A DNA stretch of 64,000 nucleotides from Myxocyprinus asiaticus (lineage: Eukaryota; Chordata; Actinopteri; Cypriniformes; Catostomidae). This document shows, in pieces, positions 37,663-48,441 of this stretch. Positions within the stretch are counted from its first letter, which is position 1. Each line of letters opens with the position of its first letter. The DNA is taken from contig NC_059382.1 of NCBI RefSeq assembly GCF_019703515.2, positions 16,749,501-16,813,500 of the forward strand, read 5' to 3'. The notes beneath the pieces were generated by a model, which was given only the letters and a program-made list of their open reading frames with translations, did no database searches and had not been told where the DNA came from. The translations under genes and the position numbers were made by a program.

Positions 37663-38197
37663 AAGGCTGTTCCAAAAGGTAGACTTCTTAATTATGCTGC
37701 CTCATAAGCTACCTTGTTTTAGCCTAATTCTAAGGCAACATCACATGGATCCTTCGTGAAGAAGACAGTGCCAGAATGCATTGCAACAAGCTCGGTGAAA
37801 AATAAATCCAAGATGGCAAACAAGGCAATCAAAAGAAATGTGAATAAATTAACACATATATTTTGTTGAGTACGGAAAAGTGTCAATAAAAATAGTTCAG
37901 TGTAAATAGAAATTAATTATTTTATCCAATATTTGTGAGTGCTATGTATTTTTCTGCTCATTAGAGTATCACGCCATTAACATGACTTGCTAACGTAAAA
38001 CTCTATGAAATCAACTGCGAGTCTCCTACGCGGATCGCTATTTGTGTGGTGTGTAGAGTTGCGCCTATGTTGAGTGTTCCAAATCAGTCACTTATGAGGT
38101 TCCATGATGGTCAGGATGCTTTTTCATAAGGCAGCTGTCTATGTAGGCATTACAGTTGAAAAAAAAAGTATGGCTGGTCACAGGTATATGTTGTGTT

Positions 38198-38424
38198 TTC
38201 AATGCTGGTTTACTGATGTCCTCACTAGGCTTCTTAACTAACTCAACCAGCAAGAACTTCATAGGTTGAACCAGCTTTACCAGCTTAGTTTTGCTGGTGA
38301 ACACCATGCATGACCAAACACATTTAGTTTTGCTGGTGAACACCATGACCATGCTGGTCCATCAGCTAGAACAGCCTAAATTCACATGGAATTCATGCTG
38401 GTTTAAGCAGGTCTTTTGAGCAGA
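38198..38424. repeat. GCTGGT-type dispersed repeat (copy B)
   Basis: Same family as copy A, about 780 bp away and in the same orientation. An internal duplication of 'ttagttttgctggtgaacac' is visible at about 38285-38345. Confidence 0.7.
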
Positions 38425-38483
38425 CTTGATGTTTCAGTGTGTGGGTGGTGTGTGCAGAGCCAGAGGCACTGAGATATGACCTG

Positions 38484-38488
<5 letters not shown>

Positions 38489-38522
<34 letters not shown>
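38489..38522. repeat. (GT)n microsatellite
   Basis: 17 uninterrupted GT units. Confidence 0.95.
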
Positions 38523-38523
<1 letters not shown>

Positions 38524-38826
38524 TGGCAGTGGATCTCTGTACATGAGGCAGTGCGATAGGTTGGCTAACCCGCTCACCGAGTGCCAGCTCACTAGGAGAG
38601 CGATCCATCAATCTCATGTCCTCTCTATAATCTAGCTGTGCCCAACATTCAGCCTGCATGTTGGGACTCTCTGCCTATCATAAAACATTCTTGAGCTGTT
38701 TTTCTGGTGCTTTACGGCCTCGCTGCCAGGCTCTTTCTCCCAGAAATGTGCACAGTGCCCTGTGCAGTATTATTGTTTTGTGAAATACATTATTAAATAA
38801 GAGTTGGATACATCTCCCAAACTGAC

Positions 38827-39064
38827 TGTAAGGGTTCACAAGATAGTCAAGTAGGATGCAGGAACCAGCTGAGCAGTCAACGTAAACTTATAGTAACACA
38901 ATGAACTTAAACATAACATAAAACTGACGCACATACACACAACTTCTTGCGTCTCTCTCTCTCTCGAACTGGTGTCCCCAGCTTCTCTTTATCCCTCTCC
39001 TGGCTGATTGGGCTGATTCAGCACCGGGCATTTTCATCTTGGCCATGCCCTCCTCCTCGTCGCA
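38827..39064 (-). repeat. 3' LTR of the short LTR retrotransposon
   Basis: 238 bp. In sense orientation it begins TGCGACGAGGAGGAGGGCAT and ends ...TTGTGAACCCTTACA. Immediately outside, ACTGAC (left flank on plus) and CACTCA (right flank) give no clear target duplication. Confidence 0.85.
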
Positions 39065-39239
39065 TACCCCCAGTGCCCGATTCAGGCCGGGGAAACCTCC
39101 AGTGGTCGGCCTTACCCGCCTCCTGGGAATCTGAGTAAGACGAGGGGAGGGAGAGGGGAGAGGGAAAGGGTGAGCAGTAGAGAAAGAGAGAGAAAGAGGA
39201 GAAAGAGAAAGAGACTGGCTCGCCAGTCCCCGAACACGC

Positions 39240-39440
39240 TGTCGACTGGTCCTCAGCCAGCTGTGCACAGGACCTTGCCTCCTGGTGGACAGCAGTGTGC
39301 TCCTCCACCTCCCAGCAGACATCAGCTGCTCCTCCACCTCCTGGCAGACGGCAACGTCTCCTCTGCCCCCTGGCAGCCAGCAGCAGCTCTTCCACTTCCT
39401 GGTGGACGGCAGGGGCTCCTTCGTCTCCTGGTGGACAGCA
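39240..39440 (-). repeat. About 30-bp tandem repeats inside the LTR element
   Basis: In sense the internal region repeats a unit of the form 'gtggaggagcagctg...tctgccaggag' about six times with variation, translating in one frame to EVEE/VHQE-like decamers. The frame is not kept across the element, so coding is doubtful. It may be the remains of an acidic repeat coding region. Confidence 0.6.
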
Positions 39441-39571
39441 GCGGGCTCCTCCGCCTTCTGGGGAACTGCTCCAGTATCACCGAACCATTCCTCCTTGGCG
39501 TCGCATCCCTCCATCAGCTGCGAAGGCTCTCCGACAGCGCATCCCTCCTCCCTCCCGGGTTTTGGCACCAA

Positions 39572-39812
39572 TGTAATGAATTCATACAATGGGCAAGGAG
39601 GAGGTGGGAGCCAGCTGAGCATTCAACGTAAACTTTTAATGACACAAATGAACAAAACACAACATAAAACTGACGCACACACACACAACTTTGTGCGTCT
39701 CTCTCTCTCGAACTGGCGTCCCCAGCTCCACTTTATACCTCTCCCAGCTGATTGGGCTGATTCGGCACAGGGCGTCCATCGTTACGGCCTGGCCATGCCC
39801 TCCTCTTCATCA
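39572..39812 (-). repeat. 5' LTR of the short LTR retrotransposon
   Basis: 241 bp. In sense orientation it begins TGATGAAGAGGAGGGCATGG and ends ...GAATTCATTACA, directly followed by the primer-binding-site-like sequence. A TATA-like 'gtataaagtgg' lies inside. Confidence 0.85.
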
Positions 39813-40794
39813 CACTCATTCAAAAATTAGCATTTTTCATATGAATCTACCAAGAAGTTCTAAATATATTTAAATTTCGCTTGCAATAAATTTTGTTTTG
39901 CCCTTAGAATTCACCACTGGATTTGAGTGTTTTAGCCTTGTCCCAGACCCAGACTTTCAATATGAAACTTGGAAAATCCATTATAAAAATACAAATTATT
40001 ACATGTTTAAAACTATGATAATCTAAATTAAGAGTGAATAAACATAAACCATTTAAATGTTTATTGTGATAAAATGTTTTCTATTACATTGCCAAAAGTT
40101 ACAACTTTCCTAGTTGTGGCATCATTCTACTACACCAAAAAATTGGACCAGATAAAGTTGTTTTAAAAAATGTGTGTACTTGTTTACCAAGTCGACAAAA
40201 TTGTCAGTTAAGAGCATACTTGAAATTAAATATGAGTGAAAACAAAGAACATTCAAGGTAAATATCACTTGTGAGAATAATATTTTCATTGGGCGTCATC
40301 TCCAGTCAGGAAAAAGTGTGAAAATATTATTTACTTGTGTGAATGTAGCCTTAGCAAGACAAAGCTGTTGGGCATTTTATTTCAAAAATATGAAAAAATG
40401 TAATTTCCATCACCACAGAATTATTTTCACATAATTTGTGATGTGGTGGGAAATTTTATGACTAGCTGAAATAAAATGTCACAATTACATAAATCTCCTG
40501 TGATCCAGATATGAACCTGCTTTTCTTGCATGAGCACCATAGCTCAACATGTTGGGAGCATGTGTGCTAACCTCTTGGCCACAGCTGCAACAATTGATTT
40601 AGTGCATTTTTGTTTGACATTTAAACATAAAAATGCAGAACAGAGTGCTACTAAACAAAACATGCATCTTTGAATTAATACGTCTAAATGGTCATCACTT
40701 TGTCTTTCTCAATATCTTCCACCCCCTTTCCCCATCCTTTCTCTACCCTGGGAAGGTCCCAGTCTCAGAGCCCTATAAGATTAAGTTATGGACG
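39813..40794. other. Single-copy AT-rich DNA, no gene seen
   Basis: No coding signature and no transposon ends were recognised. Confidence 0.4.
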
Positions 40795-42430
40795 CAGGGG
40801 CAGATTACGACTAGCAAGGGCCCCAGGGCCAATTTTCTTTTAGGGCCCCCTCCAGTCCAATTATCTTTTAAAGTAGAGATCCACACAATCAATTTTCAAA
40901 CACACAGCATGGATGTGGTAAAGAAACCGCTCAACCAAAACACATTTGCTGAACAGCAACTTTTCTTAAAGAGAAGGTACTATTTTAACATTTGTTATAC
41001 ATAATGTAAACTCAGTGTTAATACTTGTAAATGCTACAAATTATGCATTGGAAGAAAAAAAAAAGCATGTAACAAAATGTGTAATAAAAGTGTAAATGTG
41101 CATATATTTAAAGGGGCAATGATACATTATGAAATATTTTAACTTCATCAAACACTTCATTGAAGAATTTAACAAATAGGCTACAACAGCATCTATGCTT
41201 GGGTTTGGTGAAACTTGGCAAAGAGTTCAGGCTGTTCTGGCTCACGCTGCCATATCTTTTCTAACTCATCTGAATGATGAGGTGTGTTCCATTTAGAAGT
41301 GATCATCCTTACACCCTATTACCTTCAAAGACTTTACCCTCCACTGTGAGAGCTTTGAAGAGCTGAAAGGTGTGTGGCTCAAAAATAATGGTCTTTTGGT
41401 CATTTTATTATACATTCTGTTTGCAGTGACCCTAAAACTTGGCTACCATTAATATTCTTCCATCATAAAAGCCCTGTGAAGTCATAATTTATGCCAAAAT
41501 CTCCTAGACTACATTACATGTTCGTGATTTCAAACTTCAACTGTCAAAACTTACACACAAGCCCTTTAATCTGCTTTAAGATGCTCTCTTCTTTCTTTCT
41601 TTCTTTCTTTCTTTGTCTTACTGTAAGACCTGTAAAACTTTCTGACTTCAAGCATTTAAAAGTGTTTCAAATTTTCTGACAAGGTTTTGTCAAACTAACA
41701 TTACAGTTTGCCTCAACAAACTTTTCGTAACTAGTTTGATCAGTACTTTTGTACCACGCAAAATAAAATTTCAATATTTCTTTTCCCAACCACTTAAGCC
41801 AAGCTATTTGTAATGTAGGGCAAGCTTGCAGTTGTAGCAATGAATAGTATAATAAATGTTTTTGTTCGAAAGCACTTTTCATACAAAGCATAAAGCTTAA
41901 TCCTATAAAGCCATATGAAACATATGAAATAATAGTGAGAAAATTCATTTTCTTAAACCTATTTAAACAAGTGTTTCTATACAATAATGACATTTTAAGT
42001 AAGCACATGTTGCTTCAATTCAATAAATACTCATTTTGAAATATCAGTAACAATATAAACATTATTGTTAATTTTACTATATAAAAATAAGCAAAAATTT
42101 CACATCAAAAAGATGAGTGCATCACAATGTGAAGGTAGCTATTTAGTAAATTATATTACAAGGTCTTCTACTTCCAAGAGCACGGAAACTTTCACCAGGA
42201 GGCAGTAGAAATCTACTGCATTGCATACAACAGGGTTTTCAGCTAAGTTTTGATCATGTTGCAGATCATGTAGAGGCTTTAGAAAGTCATGTATCAAATA
42301 TGATATGCATCATAGGGTTAAAGAGTGGCTCCAAAAAGTTTAATTTGAAACAGTAATGCAAAAGGGTCCTATAAGAGGGCTGGGGGCCCTCATAGAAAAG
42401 GGCCCTATTGAGGGGGGCCTTGTATAAGCT
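40795..42430. mobile_element. hAT-like element, left end clear, right end decayed
   Basis: Left end CAGGGGCAGATTACGACTAG followed by 'caagggccccagggcc' is typical of hAT elements. On the right, 'ggctgggggccctcatag' and 'aagggccctattgagggggg' echo the subterminal GGGCCC blocks, but the terminal repeat itself and a target duplication are not visible. A repeat shared with 27045-27245 lies at 41283-41483 and a (TTTC)n run at 41589-41614. No transposase was found. Confidence 0.45.
41283..41483. repeat. Dispersed repeat shared with 27045-27245
   Basis: Shares 'gttccattTagaagtgatcatcc', 'ccactgt.ag', 'aataatgg/aaaatggg...tcatttt' and 'gccctgtgaag' in the same order and orientation as the earlier copy. 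Family unknown. Confidence 0.55.
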
Positions 42431-43354
42431 GTGGGTCCACATATTCAAGCTTATATTAAACATTTGTTTTCAAAGTTGATAGGCTGGCCCCTGGTAGTTA
42501 AGGCCCTTTTTTTCTTCTCCCTTGTATCCTGATGCTCCTTCATCCTTGCCCTCATTTTTGCCCTCAAGCTCATAGATTGTAATAATAAGAACAATGATAA
42601 TAACAGCGGCAATGGCCTCAGTGGTGATGTAAAGAAACACAATATAACAATAACAAACACACTCTGCAGCCAATGGCCAGTGACTGACCTCAGCACTGAT
42701 AGTGTGTGTGTGTGTGTGTGTGTGTACTTGAGGGGAGAGAGAGAGGTTGCTGGCATGCTGTATATACGGTCACTTCCTCCCCAGTTTAAACAGAGCAGGC
42801 TGTGCTGGCAGCCTCCTTTTTCTCCTCCAAATGGTTTGCATCATGTTTGAACCCCCTTGCCACCACGCCCCCTCTCTTCCTCCCTCTCTCTCTCATTTCT
42901 TTCTTTCTCTCTTCCTCTCGTCTTCTCACCATAAATCATCAAATATCTCAGACTTTATGTGAATCTGAAAAGGGTGAGAGAGAGAGAAGAGGGAGAGACC
43001 TTTTTCTCTCTTTGCTGAAGGGGCATAAGAAAAAGTCATAAAGTTGCTGGCAGATCTTTTTCCATTCGTCCTGTGTAAATGAGGGGTCTCTGGTATCAAT
43101 ACTCTGGTCTTTTTCTCCTCTTGCCTCAGCTCTCCACACATAAACAAATATGCACATATTACACCATTTAGAACATAAGGATCATTTATGTTGTGAACAG
43201 AATTACCATTCTTTTTATTTCTAGGCTTTTTATTAATTTATTGGAGAAATACAGTAGAGAGAAATAGGAAAATATGTAGGAAAGAAGGGGAATGGGATCA
43301 GGACACATCATTCAAACTAAAACCTGCATCATCCACGTGAGAACTGCAATTCCC
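42431..43354. other. Single-copy DNA with (GT)n, no gene seen
   Basis: A (GT)n array occupies 42702-42725, and CT-rich tracts lie at 42868-42925. Frames over these are low complexity. Confidence 0.4.
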
Positions 43355-43660
43355 AAAAAGTGAAAATTCTGTCATAATTTATTCACCCTCGTTTCATTCC
43401 AAACCAGGTGTTTCTTTTTTGGGAGAACATAAATGGTGATGTTTTAATTAATATTCCAACCTTGTCTTTTTAATATAATGGCAGTTGATAGGAACTTGCT
43501 TTAAAGCTTAAAAAAGGATCTAAAAGTATCATAAAAGTTGTCCAGGCAACTTGTGCATCATATTCCAAGTCTTCTGAAGGCATATAATAGGAAAGTCATT
43601 TTACAGTGAAAATCTTGACATCCATTGCACAGTTGTTATATTTTTGGGGCCACAGTAATT
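43355..43660. mobile_element. Foldback MITE fragment
   Basis: The segment 'gtgaaaattctgtcataatttattcaccctc' followed by 'catttcattccaaacc'-like sequence and 'ttttgggagaacataaatgg' matches one arm of the TTAA foldback family. The TTAAAGG tip is absent. Confidence 0.6.
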
Positions 43661-44875
43661 GCCATTTTATGGGTGAAAAAAGCAGGAATGTATAGTTTTG
43701 AATTGCACAACTTTACAACAGGAGGAGGACGTGATGAACCAGCAAAGTTTATTGAAAGAGCTTTGAGGTGTTAATAGTGGCTATGGCAATAAATGATGAT
43801 TGATGTGCCAGTTGCAGTTGCAGATATTTATCTGTCTGAGAGAAGAACAGAGAGCTCAGCGAGAGGATGAATTGTGTCTGTTGGCAATGAGATTGTCATT
43901 TGCTGTGGGTGAACTGTCACTCTTTACCCCCTGCCTCCACAAGCCTCGCCCATTGTTTAGTCATAAAAGAGAATCACTATAAGTCCTAATAGGAGGTCCT
44001 AATAAATCAGACCAATGCTAACAGCTATTCTCAACCAGGCTTGCAGTGCATATGTGTGTGTGTGAGTGTGCAGCACCATGGGTGGGCATGCATTACTGTC
44101 AGCAAGTGTCTCTGATGAAACGGGTCTGGGTTAATGAACAGAGAGTTAAAATAGAGATAGAGGGAATGAGAGAGAGTAAGGGAGGGAGGTAAAGTAGGGA
44201 CATCCCCACACCCAGCAGCCTTTGGCTTTTTTTTATCCCATTTAGATTGTATCAGTTCACCTCAAAGAAGCACTGAAATCCATTTAAAAGTGATATAAAT
44301 GTTTTTTGAGCAGCAAACAGGTATGTGCAGATGCCGCTTTCAGAGCTTATCAGTTACGCATTTGCATTCATGCACATTAGAGAGCAGCACCTCCCACACT
44401 GATCGCTGGGTTCACAGAGAATATTAAACACTTTACAGGGGGCTGGGGAACTGTTAGAAACTTTATAAGAGTAAAGCATGTTATAGTAATTACTGGCACC
44501 ATTTATAAGCATTTCCACTGATATGATTAATTGTTTTTGTCCTTCTGATAGGGTTTCATTTACTCTCTCCTTCTTGCTTTCTTGTGTTTTTTATATCTCT
44601 CTCTTTCTCTCTATCTTTCTTTGTTTCTCTTTGTAATTTTCATTGTTGGAAAGTAACTCAGTAAAAGTTGCAACACTATTAACTTTACGTTTTTCCATTT
44701 GCGAGACATTAGCTCTGCAGTTTTCAATTAAACTTAACTGTTTCAGTAACAAGCTACTTTTTACAATGAATAGCAGTGAAGCGCAACAAAATGCTACATC
44801 ACACTTCATTTTATGTTTTAAAATCGAGCAAACTCAAGCAATAATCAAACACACTTTCCTAGAATATCCTCTTCT
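43661..44875. other. Single-copy DNA, two candidate conserved stretches
   Basis: 43790-43990 and 44320-44440 are repeat-free and of high complexity (the second contains 'acgcatttgcattcatgc', with an octamer-like ATTTGCAT). A frame at 43800-43982 has no family signature. Conservation is a guess. Confidence 0.25.
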
Positions 44876-45205
44876 GTAACACTTTACAATAGTAGTTGTT
44901 AACATTAACTATTTTAGTTAACATAAACTAACGATGAACAATACTTTTTTCAACACTTGGTAATCTTGGTTAATGTTTGTTTTAACATATACTAATACAT
45001 TTTCTAAATTTAAAGTTGTATACTTTAACATTAGTTAATGACTAATGAGAACTAACAATGAACAATGAATATATTTTCATAAATTACCGCAACATTAACA
45101 TTAAGATTAAAAAATGCTGTACAAAAATTGTTTTCATTGTTAGTTCATGATACCTAATGCATTTACTAATGTTAACAAATAGAACCTTTATTGAAAAGTG
45201 TTGCC
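44876..45205. mobile_element. GGTAACACTTTA-type MITE (copy 2)
   Basis: Ends GTAACACTTTACAATAGTAG and ...ATTGAAAAGTGTTGCC are inverted. The interior has the same GTTAACATTAACT/AGTTAATG word pattern as copies at 12773 and 61375. Confidence 0.85.
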
Positions 45206-45456
45206 TCTTCTTCAATGCAGTGTGGGAAGTCTTCATTTAATTTTGGTTGTTGATTCATTCAGAAAACAGTTCATGTGAATGTTTTCAACTCACTTGTACA
45301 AATTAGTATGTTTCTAATTTTTTATATTATTTGTATATTGTGCAAATGTCACCCTAATTAGGAACCTTGTTTAAAAATTTATTATTTTGTCTTATTTATT
45401 TTAAGAGATTTTACCTTATATTTTTGAATTGGTTCAATGTAGTTAGTTACTTATTG

Positions 45457-46050
45457 TTAAAGGAATATTCCAGGTTCAGACAAGTTACGCACAATCGTTT
45501 GTGGAATAATGTTGATTACCACAAAAATTCATTTAGACTCGTTCCTCCTTTTCTTTAAGAAAAAAAAAACAGCAAAAATCGAGGTTACGGTGAGGCACTA
45601 ACAATGGAAGTGAACGAGGTCAAGTTTTGAAAGGTTTAAAGGCAGAAATGCTAAGCTTATATTTTTATAAAAGCACTTACATTAATTCTTCTGTTAAAAC
45701 TGATTCTTCTGTATTATTTGAGCTGTAAAGTTGTTTAAATGGTCATTTTTACAGTAATTTTAGGGTTTGTTGACATAAGTTGTAAAACTGGCTATACTGC
45801 AACTTTACACAGAAAAGGTTAGTTAGCGATTTTATCACACTAAAATCATGTCAATGTGCATACAGTTTATGTCTTGTAGCTATACTTTTGAAATAGTGAG
45901 TATTTTAATGTTTATAGACCAGACCCATTCACTTCCAAGTGCTTTTTTTTAAGATGAGCAGGTCAAAATTTATTTTTGTGTTAAACAACATTATGTCACA
46001 AATGCTGCTGATTAAGCTTAACTTGTATTGAACCCTGAATATTACTTTAA
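45457..46050. mobile_element. TTAA-ended MITE (GGAATATTC family, copy 2)
   Basis: Ends TTAAAGGAATATTCCAGGTT and ...GAACCCTGAATATTACTTTAA are inverted repeats. The interior matches 24944-25505 along its whole length with scattered differences and small indels. Confidence 0.88.
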
Positions 46051-47426
46051 TAGCTTTTATTGAAGCTACTGTACATTTTAAAATGGCTGGCTTGATTGTA
46101 CTTTAACTGCTTTCAGTTATCTGTAGTTTGGGAAGCTACAGTTTTAAAGTAGCTTTCTCAACACTTCTGATTTGTGTGTCAATGAATGCTTGTGTAACTA
46201 AATTGTAGCTTCAGGATACCTGCTTATTTGTATTTCAAAGTGAGTCTGCTGCCCCAAGCATTCACTTGGCCGACTAAACATGTTCCTTTCTGGAGATGGA
46301 TCAGACAGGAGTTTTTATGAGACCTAATAGGAGACACACAGATATCCACACACCTCAGGGTCTGGCTGAGGTGCTTCTAACTGGAATGAGAGAAAAGGAA
46401 CATAAAGATGACAGATTCCCCTCAGGTGAATGACTCAGAAATCTACTGATCAGAGGAAATGCGGGTTAACTGGTTTCTATTGTTAAAACTCCACCTCCTT
46501 GTGTGAATTGTGACTTTATGAACTCTTTTTAGTATTTGTTCTTCATTTCCACCATATCATTGATGTGAAAATGCATGAATGTGCAAAATGTTCTTTTCAC
46601 TAGTAACCCTCCTCTCTCATACAATCCTTTTCATTCTTATTTCTCTGTCTCCAAGTGACGATTTTCATCATCCTCTCAACAGCTCTTGTGGTTCCCACAC
46701 TACTGTGTTTTGGTTGTGAACAGCACCTCTGATGAGCTCCATGTCTCTGGGCTGCTCACTGTTAGTATGTCCGCCCTATCCTCTCCCGTCACTGTCACAC
46801 TTTGCTTTAATTGCCTCTGTCTGTTTTTGGTTATAGCGTAGCGGCATAACTGTGGTCAGTGGCTTTCTATGATGATTATGTGCTAGCTGAGATGGCAAGT
46901 CAATCAAAAGGGATACTTTAATTAAGAAAGTAAAAATGGGAGTCAGTTTGAATAATTATGGAAAATTACTTTGAAAATAATTAGATAAGATTGTGAGTTT
47001 AAAGATGGATGGATGGATATGGGTCATTGTACAATCAGTGTCCCAGCAATTTCACATTTCATAAATAAAAATGAAATTCATCTTGAATGCACTTGGGTCT
47101 GACAACCCATCCTTTCTTTTTTTTTACAGATGTTTAAAATTCTGAAAACCTCATATCACATTTTTATAGTTCCTGTGGAGTTACTATTTTGCTTGAAAAA
47201 TGTATACTTTATATTTAAAACGAGTAGGTGTTAGTTAGTATTTTATGCTTCCACAAGTTCTCTAACAAGTTAGCAAACTGGCTATTTTTATGGTATTTTC
47301 ATTTTTCTGTGCTGATGTCTTTGGTTACCACCTGTCACAGTAATTTAATTGTTTTTAGGGTTGCTAGTCTCAAAATATGAATAATGTACAACTTTTTTTA
47401 AAGTGTATTATTAATCTTTAAGCTCT
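46051..47426. other. Single-copy DNA, no gene seen
   Basis: No coding or transposon signature could be supported. A short (GGAT)n-like run lies at 47005-47020. Confidence 0.4.
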
Positions 47427-48441
47427 TTAAAGCTATAGTTTAGTATAGTTTAAAACTGTGTCATCGTTTACTCACCCTCATGTTGTTCGAAACCTGTATG
47501 ACTGTCTTTATTTTTTCAGTGAAACACAAAAATACATTTCAGGCAGAATTTTCACCCTTAAGCCTGTTTTATACTATGGAAGAAGCCAAATGTTTTCCCC
47601 TGGACGAACTAAAGCATCCTTGGCGAACGAAGCCGGCGTTTACTACACACAGTGTCATTTTAAAACTATTTAGTTGAGGGTAATGTCACAGTAACGTACT
47701 GTTCCAGCCATGGAAGTAATGCCAGTAATGCAGGTCTTTCTCTCCATGGATCGGTGCTTTTAGCGCTGCATCACTTATTTGCTTTATTAAACTTGCCACG
47801 GAGCCCCTTCCACATTCGGCGACAAGTTATTTGTTCTGAGTTCATAAAAACTCCAATATCTCTACACACATTTATTGTTGCCACGCTGTCTTTGCGGAGT
47901 ATGTGGTGATAATCAAATTTTAAAAAGTATACTTCTGCACATTCTCTGAGAGACGGGCTTCAAAATTATCCATTTTAATGACAGTAACCTAGGTAACAAC
48001 TACTCAGCTGGCACGCTCAATTGCAAATAAAAAACATCACGACCAAATCACACCCACTATTAGTTTTAACCAATCATCAACACTCTTTGACCAGCCGAGT
48101 TCTCCTTGGTCAAGAATTTCAGAGATGTGCAAGAACAGGAGAAATATCACCAAACAAACACATTGGCAGAACAAAAATGTCACTGCATTTCATCATCATT
48201 TGTAGGCGAACTACTGTAAGCAAAACCTGTTTGCCAAGTCAGTATAAATCGGCCTTTAGTCACCTTACACTTCCATTGTCTGGAAAAATTTAGTAAAAGT
48301 GAATGGAGACTAACATACTGCCTAACATCTCCTTTTATGTGGGAATACCCACATAAAAACGAAAGTCATATGGGTTTTGAACAATGTGAATGTGAGTGAG
48401 TGAATTATGAATTTTCATTATTGGGTGAAATATCCCTTTAA
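47427..48441. mobile_element. TTAA foldback MITE interrupted by a second element
   Basis: Left end TTAAAGCTATAGTTTAGTAT leads into 'cgtttactcaccctcatgttg'. Right end ...GGGTGAAATATCCCTTTAA is preceded by 'gaaagtcatatgggttttgaac'. These are the two arms of the family seen at 1-114 and 28849. A separate element at about 47561-48256 splits the left arm from the right. Confidence 0.75.
47561..48256. mobile_element. Nested MITE with AGGCC..TTTATACT ends
   Basis: Left AAGCCTGTTTTATACTATGG and right ...CAGTATAAATCGGCCTTT are imperfect inverted ends. Flanking TCACCCTTA and TCACCTTA may be a target duplication with one indel. There is no coding capacity. Confidence 0.6.

Larger units (their letters stand above)
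35561..38826. other. Mostly single-copy DNA, no gene proven
   Basis: Includes an 18-G run at 36052-36069, a CA-rich patch at 36550-36720, and repeat-free, high-complexity sequence at about 36120-36420 that might be conserved. Two GCTGGT-type repeats and a (GT)n array are listed separately. Overlapping minus-strand frames at 36345-36802 follow CA-rich low complexity and are not called. Confidence 0.35.
38827..39812 (-). mobile_element. Short non-autonomous LTR retrotransposon
   Basis: Two direct repeats bound this 986-bp element: 38827-39064 (3' LTR in sense) and 39572-39812 (5' LTR). On the minus strand each starts TG and ends CA and shares 'gaggagggcatggcc', 'gcccaatcagc', 'accagttcgagagagagaga' and 'tttatgtt'. 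Next to the 5' LTR the internal region starts TTGGTGCCAAAACCCGGGAG, a primer-binding-site-like sequence; next to the 3' LTR is a purine run (ACTGGGGGTA). The interior of about 500 bp has no gag, protease or pol. It is therefore a TRIM-like element dependent on another element's proteins. The two LTRs differ at many positions, so the insertion is not recent. Confidence 0.85.

Noticed and set aside
38888..39622. 244-codon minus-strand frame
   Set aside because: It runs across an LTR, the interior and into the other LTR of a short retrotransposon, with no recognisable domain, so coding is unlikely.
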